From Lethocerus indicus (taxonomy: Eukaryota; Arthropoda; Insecta; Hemiptera; Belostomatidae), in NCBI GenBank assembly GCA_019843655.1, contig JACDQD010000006.1, positions 23,454,246 to 23,518,245 on the forward strand: a stretch of DNA of 64,000 nucleotides, read 5' to 3'. The position numbers and the translations under genes were made by a program. How positions within the stretch are numbered: the stretch's first letter is position 1; each line of letters starts with the position of its first letter. Below are positions 1-12,873 of this stretch, piece by piece. The notes beneath the pieces were generated by a model, which was not told the origin of the DNA, searched no databases, and worked only from the letters and a program-made list of their open reading frames with translations.

Positions 1-3000
1 GGACGTAATAAGATTTCCCTTTCTTGGTGGGAAACCGTCCCCCTTAATTAAATACAAGTCGAGCGTCAAATTGGGCCGGCGTTATGGGTACAGGGCGGTT
101 CAGAATAAGTGATTATTTCGGTTGGCGTAATACGAAACTTTACAGGCACGAAATTGTCGGACAAATTGAAGTTTGCCCTTCGGGAATCGCCGATCCGTTT
201 TATACAGGTCTACGCAGTTTAACTACACAACATTTCAGCCCAATACAATAAGAAAGTTTTTTTAAATACATGCACCAATTAAATAGGATCCGTATAGAGA
301 GGATATATGCAAGTGCATAGTGCGCAAAAACAATGACTAATTGTGTGCAATATATTATTTGCAAAATATTAAAAGAAATAAATATCATTGCGAGATCCTA
401 TTTCTGATGGTTTTTAATTTCTTCCTCAGAGACCGCTCGTTTAATTACAAAAACTACCTTCCGCTTTATGTAAATCGTTATAAATTTCCCATATAATATA
501 TCTCATCGGATATCTGTTTACCGTCTGGGTTCTTATTATACAAATAAATTTAAAAACCACGTTTTATAATCGAATGTATTAAATGTGTATTTATTGATAT
601 TAGTTCATCACAGCTAGCGAATTTTAAATAAAAAGCGAGAATTCCAATTCATTATATTTAAATGTAGATATTTAGATTTTTTTAGTGTTTCATGTAAAGT
701 GAACAAGATTAAATATAATTATTGAAACATATTCGTGTAGACATGTTCTTATATATTTAAAATATTCATTAAAAATTAATACCTGATAGTTACAGTACAC
801 ACGATATACGGCCGGTAAGCCGGAGAGATAAAAGCTCCTTCAGAAGTCTTCGCCGGCCATATAACGTACGGACAATACCATTTGTTACTCTTCCACCACC
901 CGCGCTTTTTCATTACTTGTTCCGGCTACGTTCTAGCGCCGGGGCCGGATATTCCCGGGATCTTAGAGCATGAGGCGGCCAAGAGGGATACTGTCATTGA
1001 GAAAACGAGTCGCCGTTTTTCTCTCCGCCCGGCCCGCCAGAAACGGTTCTCTTCTTCCAAGACGGATGCCGAGAAATTTTCCCCCGGCAGAAAAGTCCCC
1101 CCGACTGTTCTCGTTTAAGCGTCGGCGGCCTACATGAAGTCGACTGCCGTAACAGATAGGCCTCGGCGGTCGGCAAAGCGGATTGTTTGTTCCCGCTCGC
1201 CCCTTTAGCCCTCCCACCAGTTTTAACCCTAATTTAATGCTAAACTGTTCGGGAAACTGTTCCGGAAGTGATTTCGCAAAGAAGATTTCCTCGCTGTAGC
1301 GCTGGGCTCCGGGGACAAATTTTCAATTGTATCCGCGCTAACTCGAGTCGAGAAATCGCGTACATCATCGGGCGCGAAGTTGTATTTCGGGAAAAATCAT
1401 TCCCAAAACTGTATAATTCGTAGAGTTGACCTTATTATCAAACGCGCCCAATTTATATTTCGGAACTGCTGCACAAACTTGGCAACTTTGGTAACGCGGG
1501 ACCATTCTCCACAGGCCAAAAATGTTACTTTGATAATCATGTCTGAATACGGAATTAGTGTGTAGTAGTTGGAAAAAGTAATGATTTAATATGTATAGGC
1601 TCAATAAAAGATTCAGAATCACGATATTAAAATTCGCAAATATTTTTCTACTTAAATCTTTACGCAGTGAACTGGAAATTGAGAGAATGTAAGCTTTTTA
1701 CATCTAAAGAGTCATTTTACTTTTAAAGAGCCTCATGAAAACGATTCTCAATCAATTCACTCCTAAGTCATTTAATCGGTAACTTGATTACTTTCGTTCC
1801 CTGAATTTAGGGCGTTCTTCCCCGTTAGGCCCCAGGGCATTAACTCTTGAAGATTTAGGGCGTGCTCTGAGTTTTAACACACTTGTGCCAACATTTACGA
1901 GACCGGGAAATCGTATACCCCGTTCTATGCATGCGCTAAACACTCGGCTAACGAAGGGCGCTACTACCACGCCCGCAATACAGCTAGACGTTGCGGAATT
2001 AGTTTAGCGCCTCGATTAATTGCAATAATTATTAAAAAGATGAATACTGCGAGAATGAGCGTAAGTCACTGCACGATTACTTAGCAAGATCAAACAATAA
2101 AAACAAAATCTGAATACACACGTAACGGTATTAATAAAACGGAACAACAGGTCAAGATTTGAAAAATATTATCAGGAATTATAATTATTTAACAATAATA
2201 TGAATAAAATTAGTAACTTATCTCCCCACTGAACTCCGAATAATGTTGAACATATTACTAATAACGAAAAGAGGTAATGGAATTCGCATTATAACTTTAG
2301 AAATAATTAAATTCTAACTACTATACACAGTAAAATTAACACAGTGCGTCGATCAAAAAAACCTTTTCAGCGTCAGCGAAACCTTTTCCAGCTCATTTCA
2401 GTTCGGAATCAGAACGTTTGAATCGTTGATTAACATTCCGTAAATTTATATCGTGTGAGGGGAGGGAGGTTACCGCTGGAATTGCAATCTAAATTCCTGG
2501 AAGGGACACGATTCGACGGATGAGTGGACCGCCCTTTCGAGTCATTGGGCGACCGAAAGTTGGCACCGTTCCCCCCCAAACGGTTGATTAGCTTAAACGG
2601 TAGTTGGATTAAATTTGTGTACCTCTATTGTTCTGTTTGTGGCCACCAAATAGCACAAATATCGGAAACCTCCATGCAACACAATCTTAGCGCACTAAAT
2701 TATGTTTCCTTAAATTACGTTGGACCCTATCCGTATAGAAATATCTGATATTCCACACTGTTAATGTTTACGCTTTATTTCCGGCACATCCATGTGTTAA
2801 CATTAAACTTTCGAAACTTCGTTATTATAACCAAACCCTTTTGATTGTTGGTTTGGTATTTTTAATTGATAAAAATAATTAAATTTAATTCAATCACAAT
2901 CGTGTAAATCTATTCGGACTAATTTATGATTTAGAGGCGTTTTTAGAATACTGAAGCAAACTGGAGATTTCTGTTCCATTAATATAACAGGATGCTATAT

Positions 3001-6000
3001 TTGCTGGCAGTTCTTTCATTCCCAAATACTAAAGTTTATAATCAGCTAGAATTGGACAAAACGCCAGGAAGTAAATCTTGCTTATATACTAGCGGTGCAA
3101 TGATTTAAATATTGATTTATAACTACATTACTCGTATTGATAGGAGACAACATAGGTTGTCAAATTGTTTTTGATAGGCTGGTTTCTGTTTTTCAACTTC
3201 GTCATTAGCATGCCTTCAGTAACGTTGTAAAACACTTACGCCTGCCGATTTCTTACAGAATTTTAACAGGGCAATCACCTTTCGTTTAGTCACTTTCAAC
3301 AATGCTAATGTAGGACGGAGGGGACACTTAAATCTCGATTTAACGACGCAAAGCAATTTAGACGAGTAATGCCTGCGTCCGTGTACGCCCATATCATGTC
3401 CTACAGAAGGGTAAACAAATCATTCTGTACAATACAACAGAGAGTAAAATTGCCGAGAAATTCCCCGTCTGGGAACTTCGGCCGATCCCGCGAATGTTGC
3501 CCGCGAGTATGTATACAATTTATAATAGTCGGGCTAAAGTTCGGGATGGGCGGTGCCGGCTCCGGTCGGGCACACAAAATATCGGTACAAATGTCTCGGT
3601 TCTCACGGGACCTTATAAAATATCCGAAACCGGGTCCCCCTTTGAAAATACCAAGTTTTGATGGGGCTCACCAGATTGCTCGCTACCGCATCTCGGGCCG
3701 GGGCCTTTTATCTCCAGCGACCTATTACTTTCCGAATACTCGTCGTCGCTCGGTCACAGACCGAGAAGAACAGCCGAATAGACGATAAACGGGTGGATAA
3801 AATATCTTGTACGGATTTCCCAGTACAGGGACATTTCAATATATATTACAGTAAACGTTATAATGCATTTATTATTCTCCTTCTAGAAGATACGTTGGAA
3901 TCACTATATGACCAACACCAACACAGATACTATTAATATTGTCGCTAATGTAAAGCAATTGAATTTTGTTTTAAGATAAAATTTCACTTAATCTAATTTA
4001 TTTAGGGAACTTCGTTTTTCATACTGAGAGTTAAATGAATGGAACATTCCCAAACTGCGCAAGCTGGAAGTATGGAGAAAAGTTGAACAGCACCGCGGCT
4101 ACAAAACAAAAAACACCGATCTAGCTTGGGTGGGTTGAGAGTAGTTTATCGATTGGTGCGTGAGAGGAGTGAGATTGAAAACAGTGTACCGCTGGGAAGA
4201 GGGATCTAGTATGCAAGTCAATGGCGGGGGGATCCCCGGGGGGGAGGGCGGGCCACGTTAATGTCGAGCAATTTGCATAGCTAAACACGCTTATCTGGCA
4301 AGGAATCGGCCCAGGTATTAGCGACCCCTCTCTCTCCCACCACCCCCCTCTCGCCGCCAACCCCACACTTTTAATTGCTAAAACTCTCTCTATCTCTGTC
4401 TCTCTGGTTTCCAAGTGAAATTCGAAAGCCCTTTTTGACTCTAATATAGACTATTTTAAAAATAAATTACGATTTTAGCAATAAAAACCGAGAGTTCATT
4501 ATTGGATTTGAAAATTTTATTAACCAATAATTATATTCTTAAAGGATGCGATATACTGGAATATAATAATTAAGTTATACCTCAATATTCTGGCGGAATG
4601 CTACGAGCGATGTAAAGAAACAAGTCCGGACACAGGAAAATAAGCTGTACGATGAGATTATGTGTTAAGAAGCTAATGTCCTATTAACAAAAAAAAATTA
4701 AACATTACACCAAGGACCGCGGTATTGCAAATTTAAGTAGTAATTGTATTACTGCAGAAGCCTCTAGCAATCTCTATTCAAACATTTCGAGGGGGTACCG
4801 GGACCCGAGCTTTTGATTCGGATATAATTTTATCGGTCTGTTAGGTTCAGAGAAGCAAAGATACTTATTAATATAATGGATTGGTAGGGGAGGAAGGAAC
4901 AAAAAACTGAATTGAATCGATGTCTCTTTCAATTCAAACAATTCCGACTTTAAGTATTTCACCGAAATTATTTCAATTGAGCCGAGGTACTACGAAATCT
5001 CCGGGGATTCGACATCTTTGCACAAGACAATAATCTTTGGGGTTTTTTCAGCTATTATATCTTACTGGTTCCTGACGCATAAATCAATTTCTGAAAAATG
5101 TTATGACTTTTTTCCCATCGTCAGACTGAAAATTGTTTATAAATTAACAGTAATTAAAGTAACGTTCTAAGCTAAATTAGAAATTATTTCTAGGTTCAAC
5201 ACATCACGCTGAAGAAATGGTAATTCCCCATTACAGAACTGGTCAAATATGCACGAAAAATTTAATGTTTCATGAGGGCAATTTCCCGCCGACAATTTGT
5301 ATTATACTGTCCGTAATTGGCCTGATGTGGAAAGGCTTTGTTTAATTCTTCCCGTCGACGGACTTAATTCAAAGTAACAATTCCGAATGCCGGCCCGCTG
5401 CATCCGGGGGCGGCTTAATAGAGTTTAGATATAGAGAGGGAAAAGGAACTAGGTTAATAGAATGCGTCCACTACTACCACTGCATACATACACATTTTTA
5501 CATTACCGTGTGTATCCTGTATGTGAGAACAATTAATTCTAGTTTAGTTCGCTGAGCGCTTAATCCATTCTTCGTTATACTCATTATTATACACCGTTTA
5601 TGCACTATATGTGCTATTTACCTGTGGGCATCTACTTCTAACACTTTCTAATTAAAATACTACATTCATTATCTGAAACAGGTTCAATAAATGTATTTTC
5701 ATTATTTTGCCTAACCACAGAGTTATATCAATCGCCACTTTTACTGAACTGAAATATTTTAGAAAACCAATCGGAAGAATTGTGATATTTTTTACGTTTA
5801 ATAAAGGGCCTGTCTTTAAGACGCCTTCAAATGTAGGTCACGATGAATATTGCAACGTTATTTTGTGGCGACAGTAGCATGGTATCTCGATGAAAGGTAA
5901 TAATGGAATATAAAAAGACGTCGCGGCTCTTTCTGCCAATATTTCAAGAAATTGATTTACAATTGTGTGGGTTCGCGTGTGATGGGTAAAAAAAATTGAA

Positions 6001-7208
6001 GCATCGTGTGTGTTAACAGTTCCTTACTGTTCAACATTTTATTTTAAACCAAAATGTCTTGAACTGTTTCCGCGGGACTGCCTGAAGGAATGAAAGTTGA
6101 CGAACAATTATAAAGTTATAAGTATATATGATTTTTGTTGGAAGTTTCCTTCAGTTCTTTCTGTTGGGGGGCCGTTTTTTTTTTAAATTTCGGCCACGAA
6201 TAACAGGCAGGATGTGGACACCATTTATAAAATGTTTATTGACATGCAGCGTGATGGGGGTGGTTAGGTGGGGGGGGAGGAGGTTCTGGCCCCTCTCGGG
6301 ACCATAAAATCAGCCATTAAACCCGCATTAGCCGGGGGCCATTGTTCCATTGTTTGCTGAACAGGAATACTTCCAGCCAGCTAAACTGATATAAATTGAC
6401 ACCCGGGGTATTTTGCGTTCTTCCCTGTGCCTAAATGCGGGCCAGTTTAAGCTACACCCCGAAAAATTTTCAAATTTCGCTACTACAGATATTAAACCCT
6501 TCAAATATCGTCTGTTGTTTAATGGTACAATAAAATGCCATACCCCCGTATATGTTATAAGTATTGAATATTTGGGGGTTTCATGACTTACAAATGTAGC
6601 TTAAATTTAAATGATTTTTGGAAAATTATTAGTGAGGGACCTAAGCATTCAGTTTACACTGTTACTGTGGTGATGTTTTTGAGTTTTTGTTTGGTTTAGT
6701 CAAAATTTCCAGTTTCTAATAATAATATTCCATCAAGGGCTATCATAAACGGGACTAATATGGAGTCATAGTCGATCTCTGTGTGACATTATTCACTACC
6801 CTAATTCCTGACTCCATAAAATATGCCGTTGGCGCAAGAGTTTCATTTCGTAACGGCGAAAAGCCAAAACGATGTTCAGTTGAACACGCGACTGGCGACT
6901 GGTCTCAATCGTTCGGAACGATGGGGTCTCTATCCAAACACTCGGCTCGATAAATATCCTAAGCGGTGCATGCAATCTCGTATTGCCGTGCATTAGGCAC
7001 CGAAACAGTCTTGGCAATCGACATTGTTAATAACAGTTATAAATTGACAATTGTACAATAATATACTTAACTTTGATTAGTTTACCGGAGTTTAAATACC
7101 ACAAATTAATAGCACCTATATTATAATACGAAACCGCATATTGTTGATAATATTTAGACTTTTTTTATTTAGTGAATTTTCAGGAAATGAGTCACAGTTT
7201 GGCAATTT
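1..7208. other. Flanking DNA with no recognisable gene
   Basis: I see no coding exon, RNA gene or intact mobile element in these 7.2 kb. ORFs of up to 139 codons occur (for example 3369-3788 on +), but they show no domain, no codon pattern and no splice context I can recognise, and the sequence has plenty of CpG-rich stretches in which long open frames arise by chance. Composition alternates between AT-rich DNA (for example 2021-2340) and GC-rich blocks (for example 880-1200, 4200-4360). Polypyrimidine clusters occur at about 4322-4410. This DNA lies upstream of the phosphodiesterase-like gene that begins near 15.37 kb, so it could hold untranslated exons or regulatory DNA that cannot be identified by eye. 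Confidence 0.6.
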
Positions 7209-7245
7209 GCTAGACCGGTTTTGACTACTCACCATCTCGTAGAGC
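7209..7245 (-). ncRNA. Decayed hammerhead-like motif (relic)
   Basis: Read on the minus strand, this 37-nt segment aligns without gaps to the better-preserved hammerhead-like motifs at 8223-8259 and 14494-14530. It keeps the 3' part (AAAACCGGTCTAGC) and the same spacing, but the CTGAAGA box has become TACGAGA and the GAAA box AAAA, so it should not be catalytic. Several differences are C-to-T or G-to-A changes, two of them at former CpG sites. The left flank (about 7188-7208) also resembles the flank of the other copies. It is the oldest-looking copy in the window. Confidence 0.55.
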
Positions 7246-8153
7246 ACGTATCTCATTCTTCCTCATTCCCGCAGGTGCACTCCGAGTGGTCCAACAGGCC
7301 TCGGTTTTGCAGATGAGCATTGAGCTATCCGTGTCCTTTTACGAGGAAGAACAAGCTCATGTCACACGGGTGATTGGGGGGCTGCGATAGAAAAATTTTA
7401 ACAATGTAAAAAAATGTACGGGCGTTTGTGTAAAAGAAATTTGTGCTGGGCAGGACATTCTTATTTATCCGTATTTAAATATAAATAGCGAGTTATAGCG
7501 CCAGATATAATAACCGGGATTATCTTAATATCTCGTAAGGAACGCAACTCCCTTTAAAGCTGTCCCTGCATTCCGGTTGTAATTAGTCCGCGATTAATTG
7601 CAGCAATAAATTCCTTTCACGGGAAAAGGCCCCGGGGGTCGGCTCCGGTTTTCATCCGAGACTGAAAAGCGTCCAACATTATTGTTTAACTGGAGCGTAT
7701 TGTCCGTAATTTCGAGGAGGATTTACATCATCGGGCGTCGGAATATCTGAGGGCCGTGGAGCCTGGGCCCGGATTTAGGGGCTGAGGCCCGGCATTTATC
7801 AACTGAGCCGACCCAACCCCCCCATCCCCTCCCACCCTCTACACTACTACACAAGGAACTTGCACTTTGGGATTTATGCGGTTGTACTACCGCTCTGTTT
7901 TTCTGCCCCTCTCTCTCTAAAAATACCTGGAAAAAATGTACGGTCTCCTTCAAACTTGAGATTCCCAACTCCAATTTTGTACAACCGCCCCCTTTTTTTG
8001 AGTTATGTTTCTACTTGTTCGTGACTTGCAAGTCATATCTTAACCATATATAATATGGTATATATGTGACGGCAAATCACTAATTGTTTGGATATTAAAA
8101 CAATAGCATACATCTATTATAATTAAGCCACCTACTTTGGTTTGGTCATCTGG

Positions 8154-8330
8154 TGGTCTGCGAGGGGTTGGAATACTGTAGATTTCGTGTGTTTCTGTCT
8201 CCTCTCGCTGGTTTGGTCTTTTGCGAGACCGGTTTCGGCTGCTCGCCATCTTCAGTAGCGGTGTTAGTCACTTATGCACTTTGGATGTTTTTGGGCATCC
8301 TCACTGCATTGTTACTATCACTTGTACTGT
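8154..8330 (-). repeat. Single-arm copy of the hammerhead-bearing repeat
   Basis: On the minus strand this matches the right arm of the inverted element at 14226-14599 and the arm at 41990-42136. It shares the end AGACCA, the stretch AACCCCTCGCAGACC, the GAGAGGAGACAGAAACAC block, the 37-nt motif, and the GTGCAGTGAGGATGCCC block. Similarity stops on the left at the shared terminus TGGTCTGCGAG (8154) and on the right after CTTGTACTGT (8330). Beyond 8330 a G/T-rich stretch differs from the other copies. An ORF beginning at the ATG inside the motif (minus strand, 8249 to 8040) starts M-A-S-S-R-N-R-S. A similar reading occurs in the 14.5-kb copy, but this may simply reflect shared ancestry. Family assignment (Penelope-like pseudo-LTR or related non-autonomous element) is inferred. 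Confidence 0.75.
8223..8259 (-). ncRNA. Hammerhead-ribozyme-like motif, copy A
   Basis: The minus strand reads GCTA-CTGAAGA, then TGGCGAGCAGCC, then GAAA-CCGG-TC and TCGC. CTGAAGA fits the CUGANGA box, GAAA fits the second conserved box, and the putative cleavage triplet is GTC. Stem II is GGC/GCC around GAGCA. Stem III is the self-complementary ACCGGT. Stem I (GCTA with TCGC) carries one mismatch relative to the TAGC seen in other copies. One U lies unpaired between the CUGANGA box and stem II, which differs from the textbook form. The open ends are in stem I (type I). The loopless stem III suggests that any activity would need two motifs pairing with each other. Confidence 0.6.
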
Positions 8331-11300
8331 GGAGATTGTCGTGTGTTGATGTATGTGTCTTGTTATTGTGTTTTTGGGGAATTTTGTTGGCTTATTTGGG
8401 TTGAGAGGGAATTTTCTTAATCGGCTCAAGTCTTTGTCGGATTATCGGTCAAATATATATTTCATCACACAACTGGTCACAACTATTAGTTTCTGGCTTC
8501 CAAATATATGACAGGAAACCTATCTGGTATTGTGTATTTACGATCATAAAAGTTTTCCTATTGATCCAAAATTTGTTGAAAAAAGTTTTTTTTTGTTATC
8601 TAGTTAATCGGTTTAACGTTTATGTTCATATCCTCAGAGTGTATGAGCTAATACTATATTTCTTCCAATTCTGGTGCATCTTCTTTCAACGATTTTGACT
8701 ATCCGTAGTAATTTATTATACCTGATGTAGGGAAAATTCAAGGTCTTATTTCGATACGAAGATACTGCGTTTATGCCATATATAATTGACATTATAAGTG
8801 CCCGTTTCAATTTGGTGGACCACTTACCTCATCGTATCAAAAGCGAATATGTTGTTGAAAAAAAAATCTATTTAGACGCCTCTCAGCCTGCTCGATCGAC
8901 GCCTTAATCACTTTAAATGTATTTGCGGGCAACAAAAGGGGCGCTCGCAAACAACCCCGTTAACGTTTTCAAAGGAAAGTTTTTTTTTGCTGCCTGGTAC
9001 GAAACGCGCTCAAATATTTACGCTTATCCCCCTTTCACCGGCTCAATTCCCCGAATCGGACAGTGAGTCGAAATTGAAGCAGGGCAATTGAACGCTATAG
9101 CAAATTAGAGATTTCATAACGTGGACGGCTGGGGGGTTGGCGGCGTCTGTTGCCGTTTTACAGGTCAGCCGGTCGTAGGATCCGTCCTCCCGGATTATAG
9201 AGTTATCGATCGGCCTAATCAAATTGAAACCGGCCAGTATATTGTATGCTAATATAATTACGGGGTTACACCTAAGCTTGTAAAGTGTCAGCTGGGCCTG
9301 CAATTTTAATGGCAGATTCCGTTTATCCCCGCGTGGAATCCCCCCACCAACCGCCAATCAACCTGCATCCTCTTTATTTCAACTAATTACAGTGCTCTAC
9401 CTTTACAATTTACATTAAACCGAAATTGAATCATTCAATTTAAGATTGGATTATAAAATAAAGAATATTTAATGAGGTGACCAGTACGACTATATTGCAA
9501 TTTGAGAAGAATTATCATAACAGAAACTACTTGGAAAGCATAAACGTTAAATATAAGGCATTTGGTGTATTTAGGGACATCATAATAAACACGTTCCGTG
9601 TATCAGGGATATCATAAACATTTTTCAAATGAACGTTTGGGTCCTGCTCTAAGCAATCGAAGCTGAAAGAATGAAATGAAAAGTATACCAAATTTTTGTC
9701 AGCTCCCGACCTATTATTTTTTGCAGAACGCCAGGAGATTCGCCGACTTTATAAGCTTATCCCAGAAAATAGTTTTTAAGCAGAAGAGCACTGGGGACCA
9801 CTCCCCACCCCCACCCCCACCACCCCCCCATTAAAAGTCGGTCGAGACTAGCTTAATGCCCGGAGCGCGACCGAATCAAAATGCACTCGGAAGTGGCATT
9901 AGGTTAAGTCTGAGTGGGAGGAGGCCGAGAGTCGGCCAACTTCTAGTGGAGTTCTTGACCGCAGCCCGGGGCTCCTCAACCCCGACCCGGATTTGAGTTC
10001 CAAACTAACCCAATTGTGAAACAATGGAACAGAAATGAGGGATGACCAGAATCGCTTTCTAATATTGAGTTAACTGAGAAAACAATTCGCTTAATTACCA
10101 TCGAGGGGATTAGAAATTATCAGGCATACTTTAAATTACTACTAATACATTAATTGCCATATTATTGACACATTAAGGAAAATAAGGAACACAGAGTGAT
10201 TTAATAGCAAATTTGCAACAAGTTAATTTGAGCAAAATGATTACTTCTAACGACTTTAAAATCTACGATGGATAGGCTTGTTGGCCATATCCCCAATCGA
10301 TTGTTACACATCAATAGTTCCTCTTATTATATATATTTCATTACCTAATTATTCCATTGGTGCTTGGTTCGAGTTGTAAATTGGCCAGGTTGTAAAATAT
10401 ATGTCTAACAGAACGCATTGTATTTATGTAATTATGTATGTATTTATGAACTAGAAATGCATAAGAATATTAAATTTAAATATATACAATTACTTTATGA
10501 AATATCAATTCACCCCTCTGAAAGGGTATACGACTCTTCGGTCAGGTTGATAAAAATTTAAATAATGAAATATAAATGCTCCCAAATTTCAATCCCGCAG
10601 AATCATCGTCGTTCTGTATTAATCGTTGATTTATTTTCGCACCTAACTTAAAGCGGCATAAATCAGGAACGATAGTCCATCAAATGGACTTTGTCTAAAA
10701 TTTGTGAAGGTGAACCGGCGGGGGTTTTTGTTTGGTAATAGCAGCGGGCTCCGCCCAGCACATCCACCGATATTGACCCACTGTCCCTGCAATACGCCTC
10801 CTCCCCCCGTCCAAATTTATAAACGCTCTCAAATATTTAGGATCCAAAAAGGGCTATCTGACTAAAAAATTGCGACTTCTTTTTTTCAATTGAACGGCTT
10901 GAGAGTATTCATAAGCAGGAAGTGGTACTCCGGTTCAAACAGTTGACCGAGGGTTATGCTTGCCTAATAAAATTCAATTATGCTTACCTGCTTCAAATTC
11001 TAGTCAATTAACACGTGCAGGTTTGCGTTTTTGATATATGAATGCTTCTTGAATAAAATGATGGTAAATTGCCAGTTTAGATGATAATTCTGCACAGAAG
11101 AAAAACATCAAAATGAAAAAAAAATCTTTAGGACGTTTTGAAATAAGATGGATTATATATTAGGAATTATCGAGGAGCCGACAGTCAGAATTTGTACTTC
11201 AACGGCGAAGAAACAATTAAGTCGGAACAAAAAATATTAATGGCCCGGTCGACCGGCGTGGATTTATTACTCGCGTGAAAAGTTGAACACCTGCCGTATA

Positions 11301-12790
11301 CCAATGTTCCTGTTTCAGGTCTATATTATTCTACGGAAAATGTATCGCATTATAGTTGTTAATTTCGCTTGGATGAGGAGAATAAATTGTTTGGGCGAGG
11401 GGGTGGTCTTATCCGCGAAATACCTAAATAATATGTACCACAAATAAGTGCCAAGCAATACTTTATGACCGCTATAAATAATAATTGTGTTCGAGCGAAG
11501 CCTTAATTGCACTAATTTTATTCGTAACCGAAACAAAGCCTACCTGTGAATTCGCCAGATCGGAGCCGAGTTGTAGCATCGAATTGCGCTGGGGAGACAT
11601 TTGAAAGAATGAGCTCTGCGAGCATAACAGTTTGGAGTGAAAACACTAGTTAATTATACAAAAAAACCGAGATTCTGTTCAAAACAAATTCAATTCCCGT
11701 GCTAAGGAATTACGAAAATTGGCTTATTAGGCATTCCCGTTTGGCTTTTAGACTGGCGTTGAGCGCTCATCGTATTGTCCGTGAAAGTGTGGAGGATTAC
11801 CCCCCCTGTTTTACCCTATAACAAGAGCGAACGTGTTGTTCAACGCCCAGAATATAGGTGTACACTGCAATCAATCAACCCAGCGAGCTTAACATTATCA
11901 AGCTGACATATGAGATTACTTCTTTCGAAAAGAATATAAAACCGGTGGGGGGAAGCAGACCGGTACGTGTTTTATCGTGTTCAACCCGCCGCAGTGTATA
12001 GCGTCCAAATCATTTGGTCAAATATTTAGTTCACGTAAATGTTCAAAAATTATTTCAATCTTTCGCGAGTAAATTTTTGGGTATAATAACTGTATGCTGT
12101 CAATTCCGAAAAAGATAATTGAGCTGTTTTAGTATTATTACAACAGCAATTCGGTTCGATCCTTTTCAGAACTATAGGAGTTGTTAATAGGATGTAAATT
12201 TCGAAATGATCATTTAAAATAAAAATCTGTAATTACTCTTGGAAAAGGTGTGACATAAGTTTCAAATTTTTACAATTCATTCAGTAATATTTTATTATTT
12301 TAACTTACGTAAATATAAATATATAAATAAAATATTATAAATAATAAAAATTAATATTATATAATAAAATTTTACTTTGACTACTTATTTTATAACCGGT
12401 TCGAATATATTTAGATCGCAAGTACATAAAGAGCAGTTTGATTGCGACGCCCTGGTGCACTATCACTTTGAATATGGCTGTACACAATGGTTTTTGGAAA
12501 ATTTTTCAGCCCACGTCAAACTCGGCTAATTGTGTGGGCCCTGGCTCGCCTGCAGAACTGTAATTGGAGCTTTTCGACAACTCCTCCTCGACGAATCGAT
12601 GCGCGAAAGTTCCCAGCCCGTTCCCAACAGTGTTTGCGCGCCCCCGTAACCCGGGAACAACATTCGCGTACAGCGCAACGCGCTACGTTTCATTGCCTTC
12701 CGCCGTAAAAAGTATTATTATCTCGCTATTCGAGTGACCATTTTATTTAAAATTCACGGCTGAAAATTATTATTTAAATTGAACTTAATA
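8331..12790. other. Non-coding DNA, no gene seen
   Basis: No exon, RNA gene or mobile element is recognisable here. The stretch contains a C-rich tract at 9803-9829, an AT-rich low-complexity run at about 12280-12385, and several GC-rich blocks (about 9040-9350, 9780-9990, 10700-10810). Open frames, such as 9043-9357 on the minus strand, show no recognisable domain. It lies upstream of exon 1 of the phosphodiesterase-like gene. Confidence 0.55.
9803..9829 (-). other. C-rich tract, possible G-quadruplex on the minus strand
   Basis: The plus strand carries successive runs CCCC, CCCCC, CCCCC and a final longer C run, separated by single A or short ACCA linkers. The minus strand therefore has at least four G runs of three or more with short loops, which meets the usual sequence criterion for an intramolecular G-quadruplex. 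No function is implied. Confidence 0.6.
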
Positions 12791-12807
12791 TTAACCCTTT
12801 CGCGGCG
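12791..12807 (+). repeat. piggyBac left end: TTAA target site plus terminal inverted repeat
   Basis: TTAA is followed by CCCTTTCGCGGCG. It is the inverted partner of 13423-13439. The CCC start after TTAA is typical of piggyBac-like elements. Confidence 0.85.
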
Positions 12808-12872
12808 AACAGCGCCTTTAGGCGCTCAGCTATAGATGCTCACTCTCAGCGAACAGCGCCTATAGGCGCTCA
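12805..12872 (+). repeat. Subterminal palindromic direct repeats of the piggyBac element
   Basis: Two 24-nt units (12805-12828 and 12849-12872) differ at one base. Each contains a hairpin-capable GCGCC..TA..GGCGC palindrome. Repeated palindromes just inside a transposon end are the usual form of transposase binding sites. That role is inferred. Confidence 0.75.
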
Positions 12873-12873
12873 A

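Noticed and set aside
3369..3788. 139-codon open frame
   Set aside because: No domain, signal or splice context; composition typical of chance frames in CpG-rich DNA.
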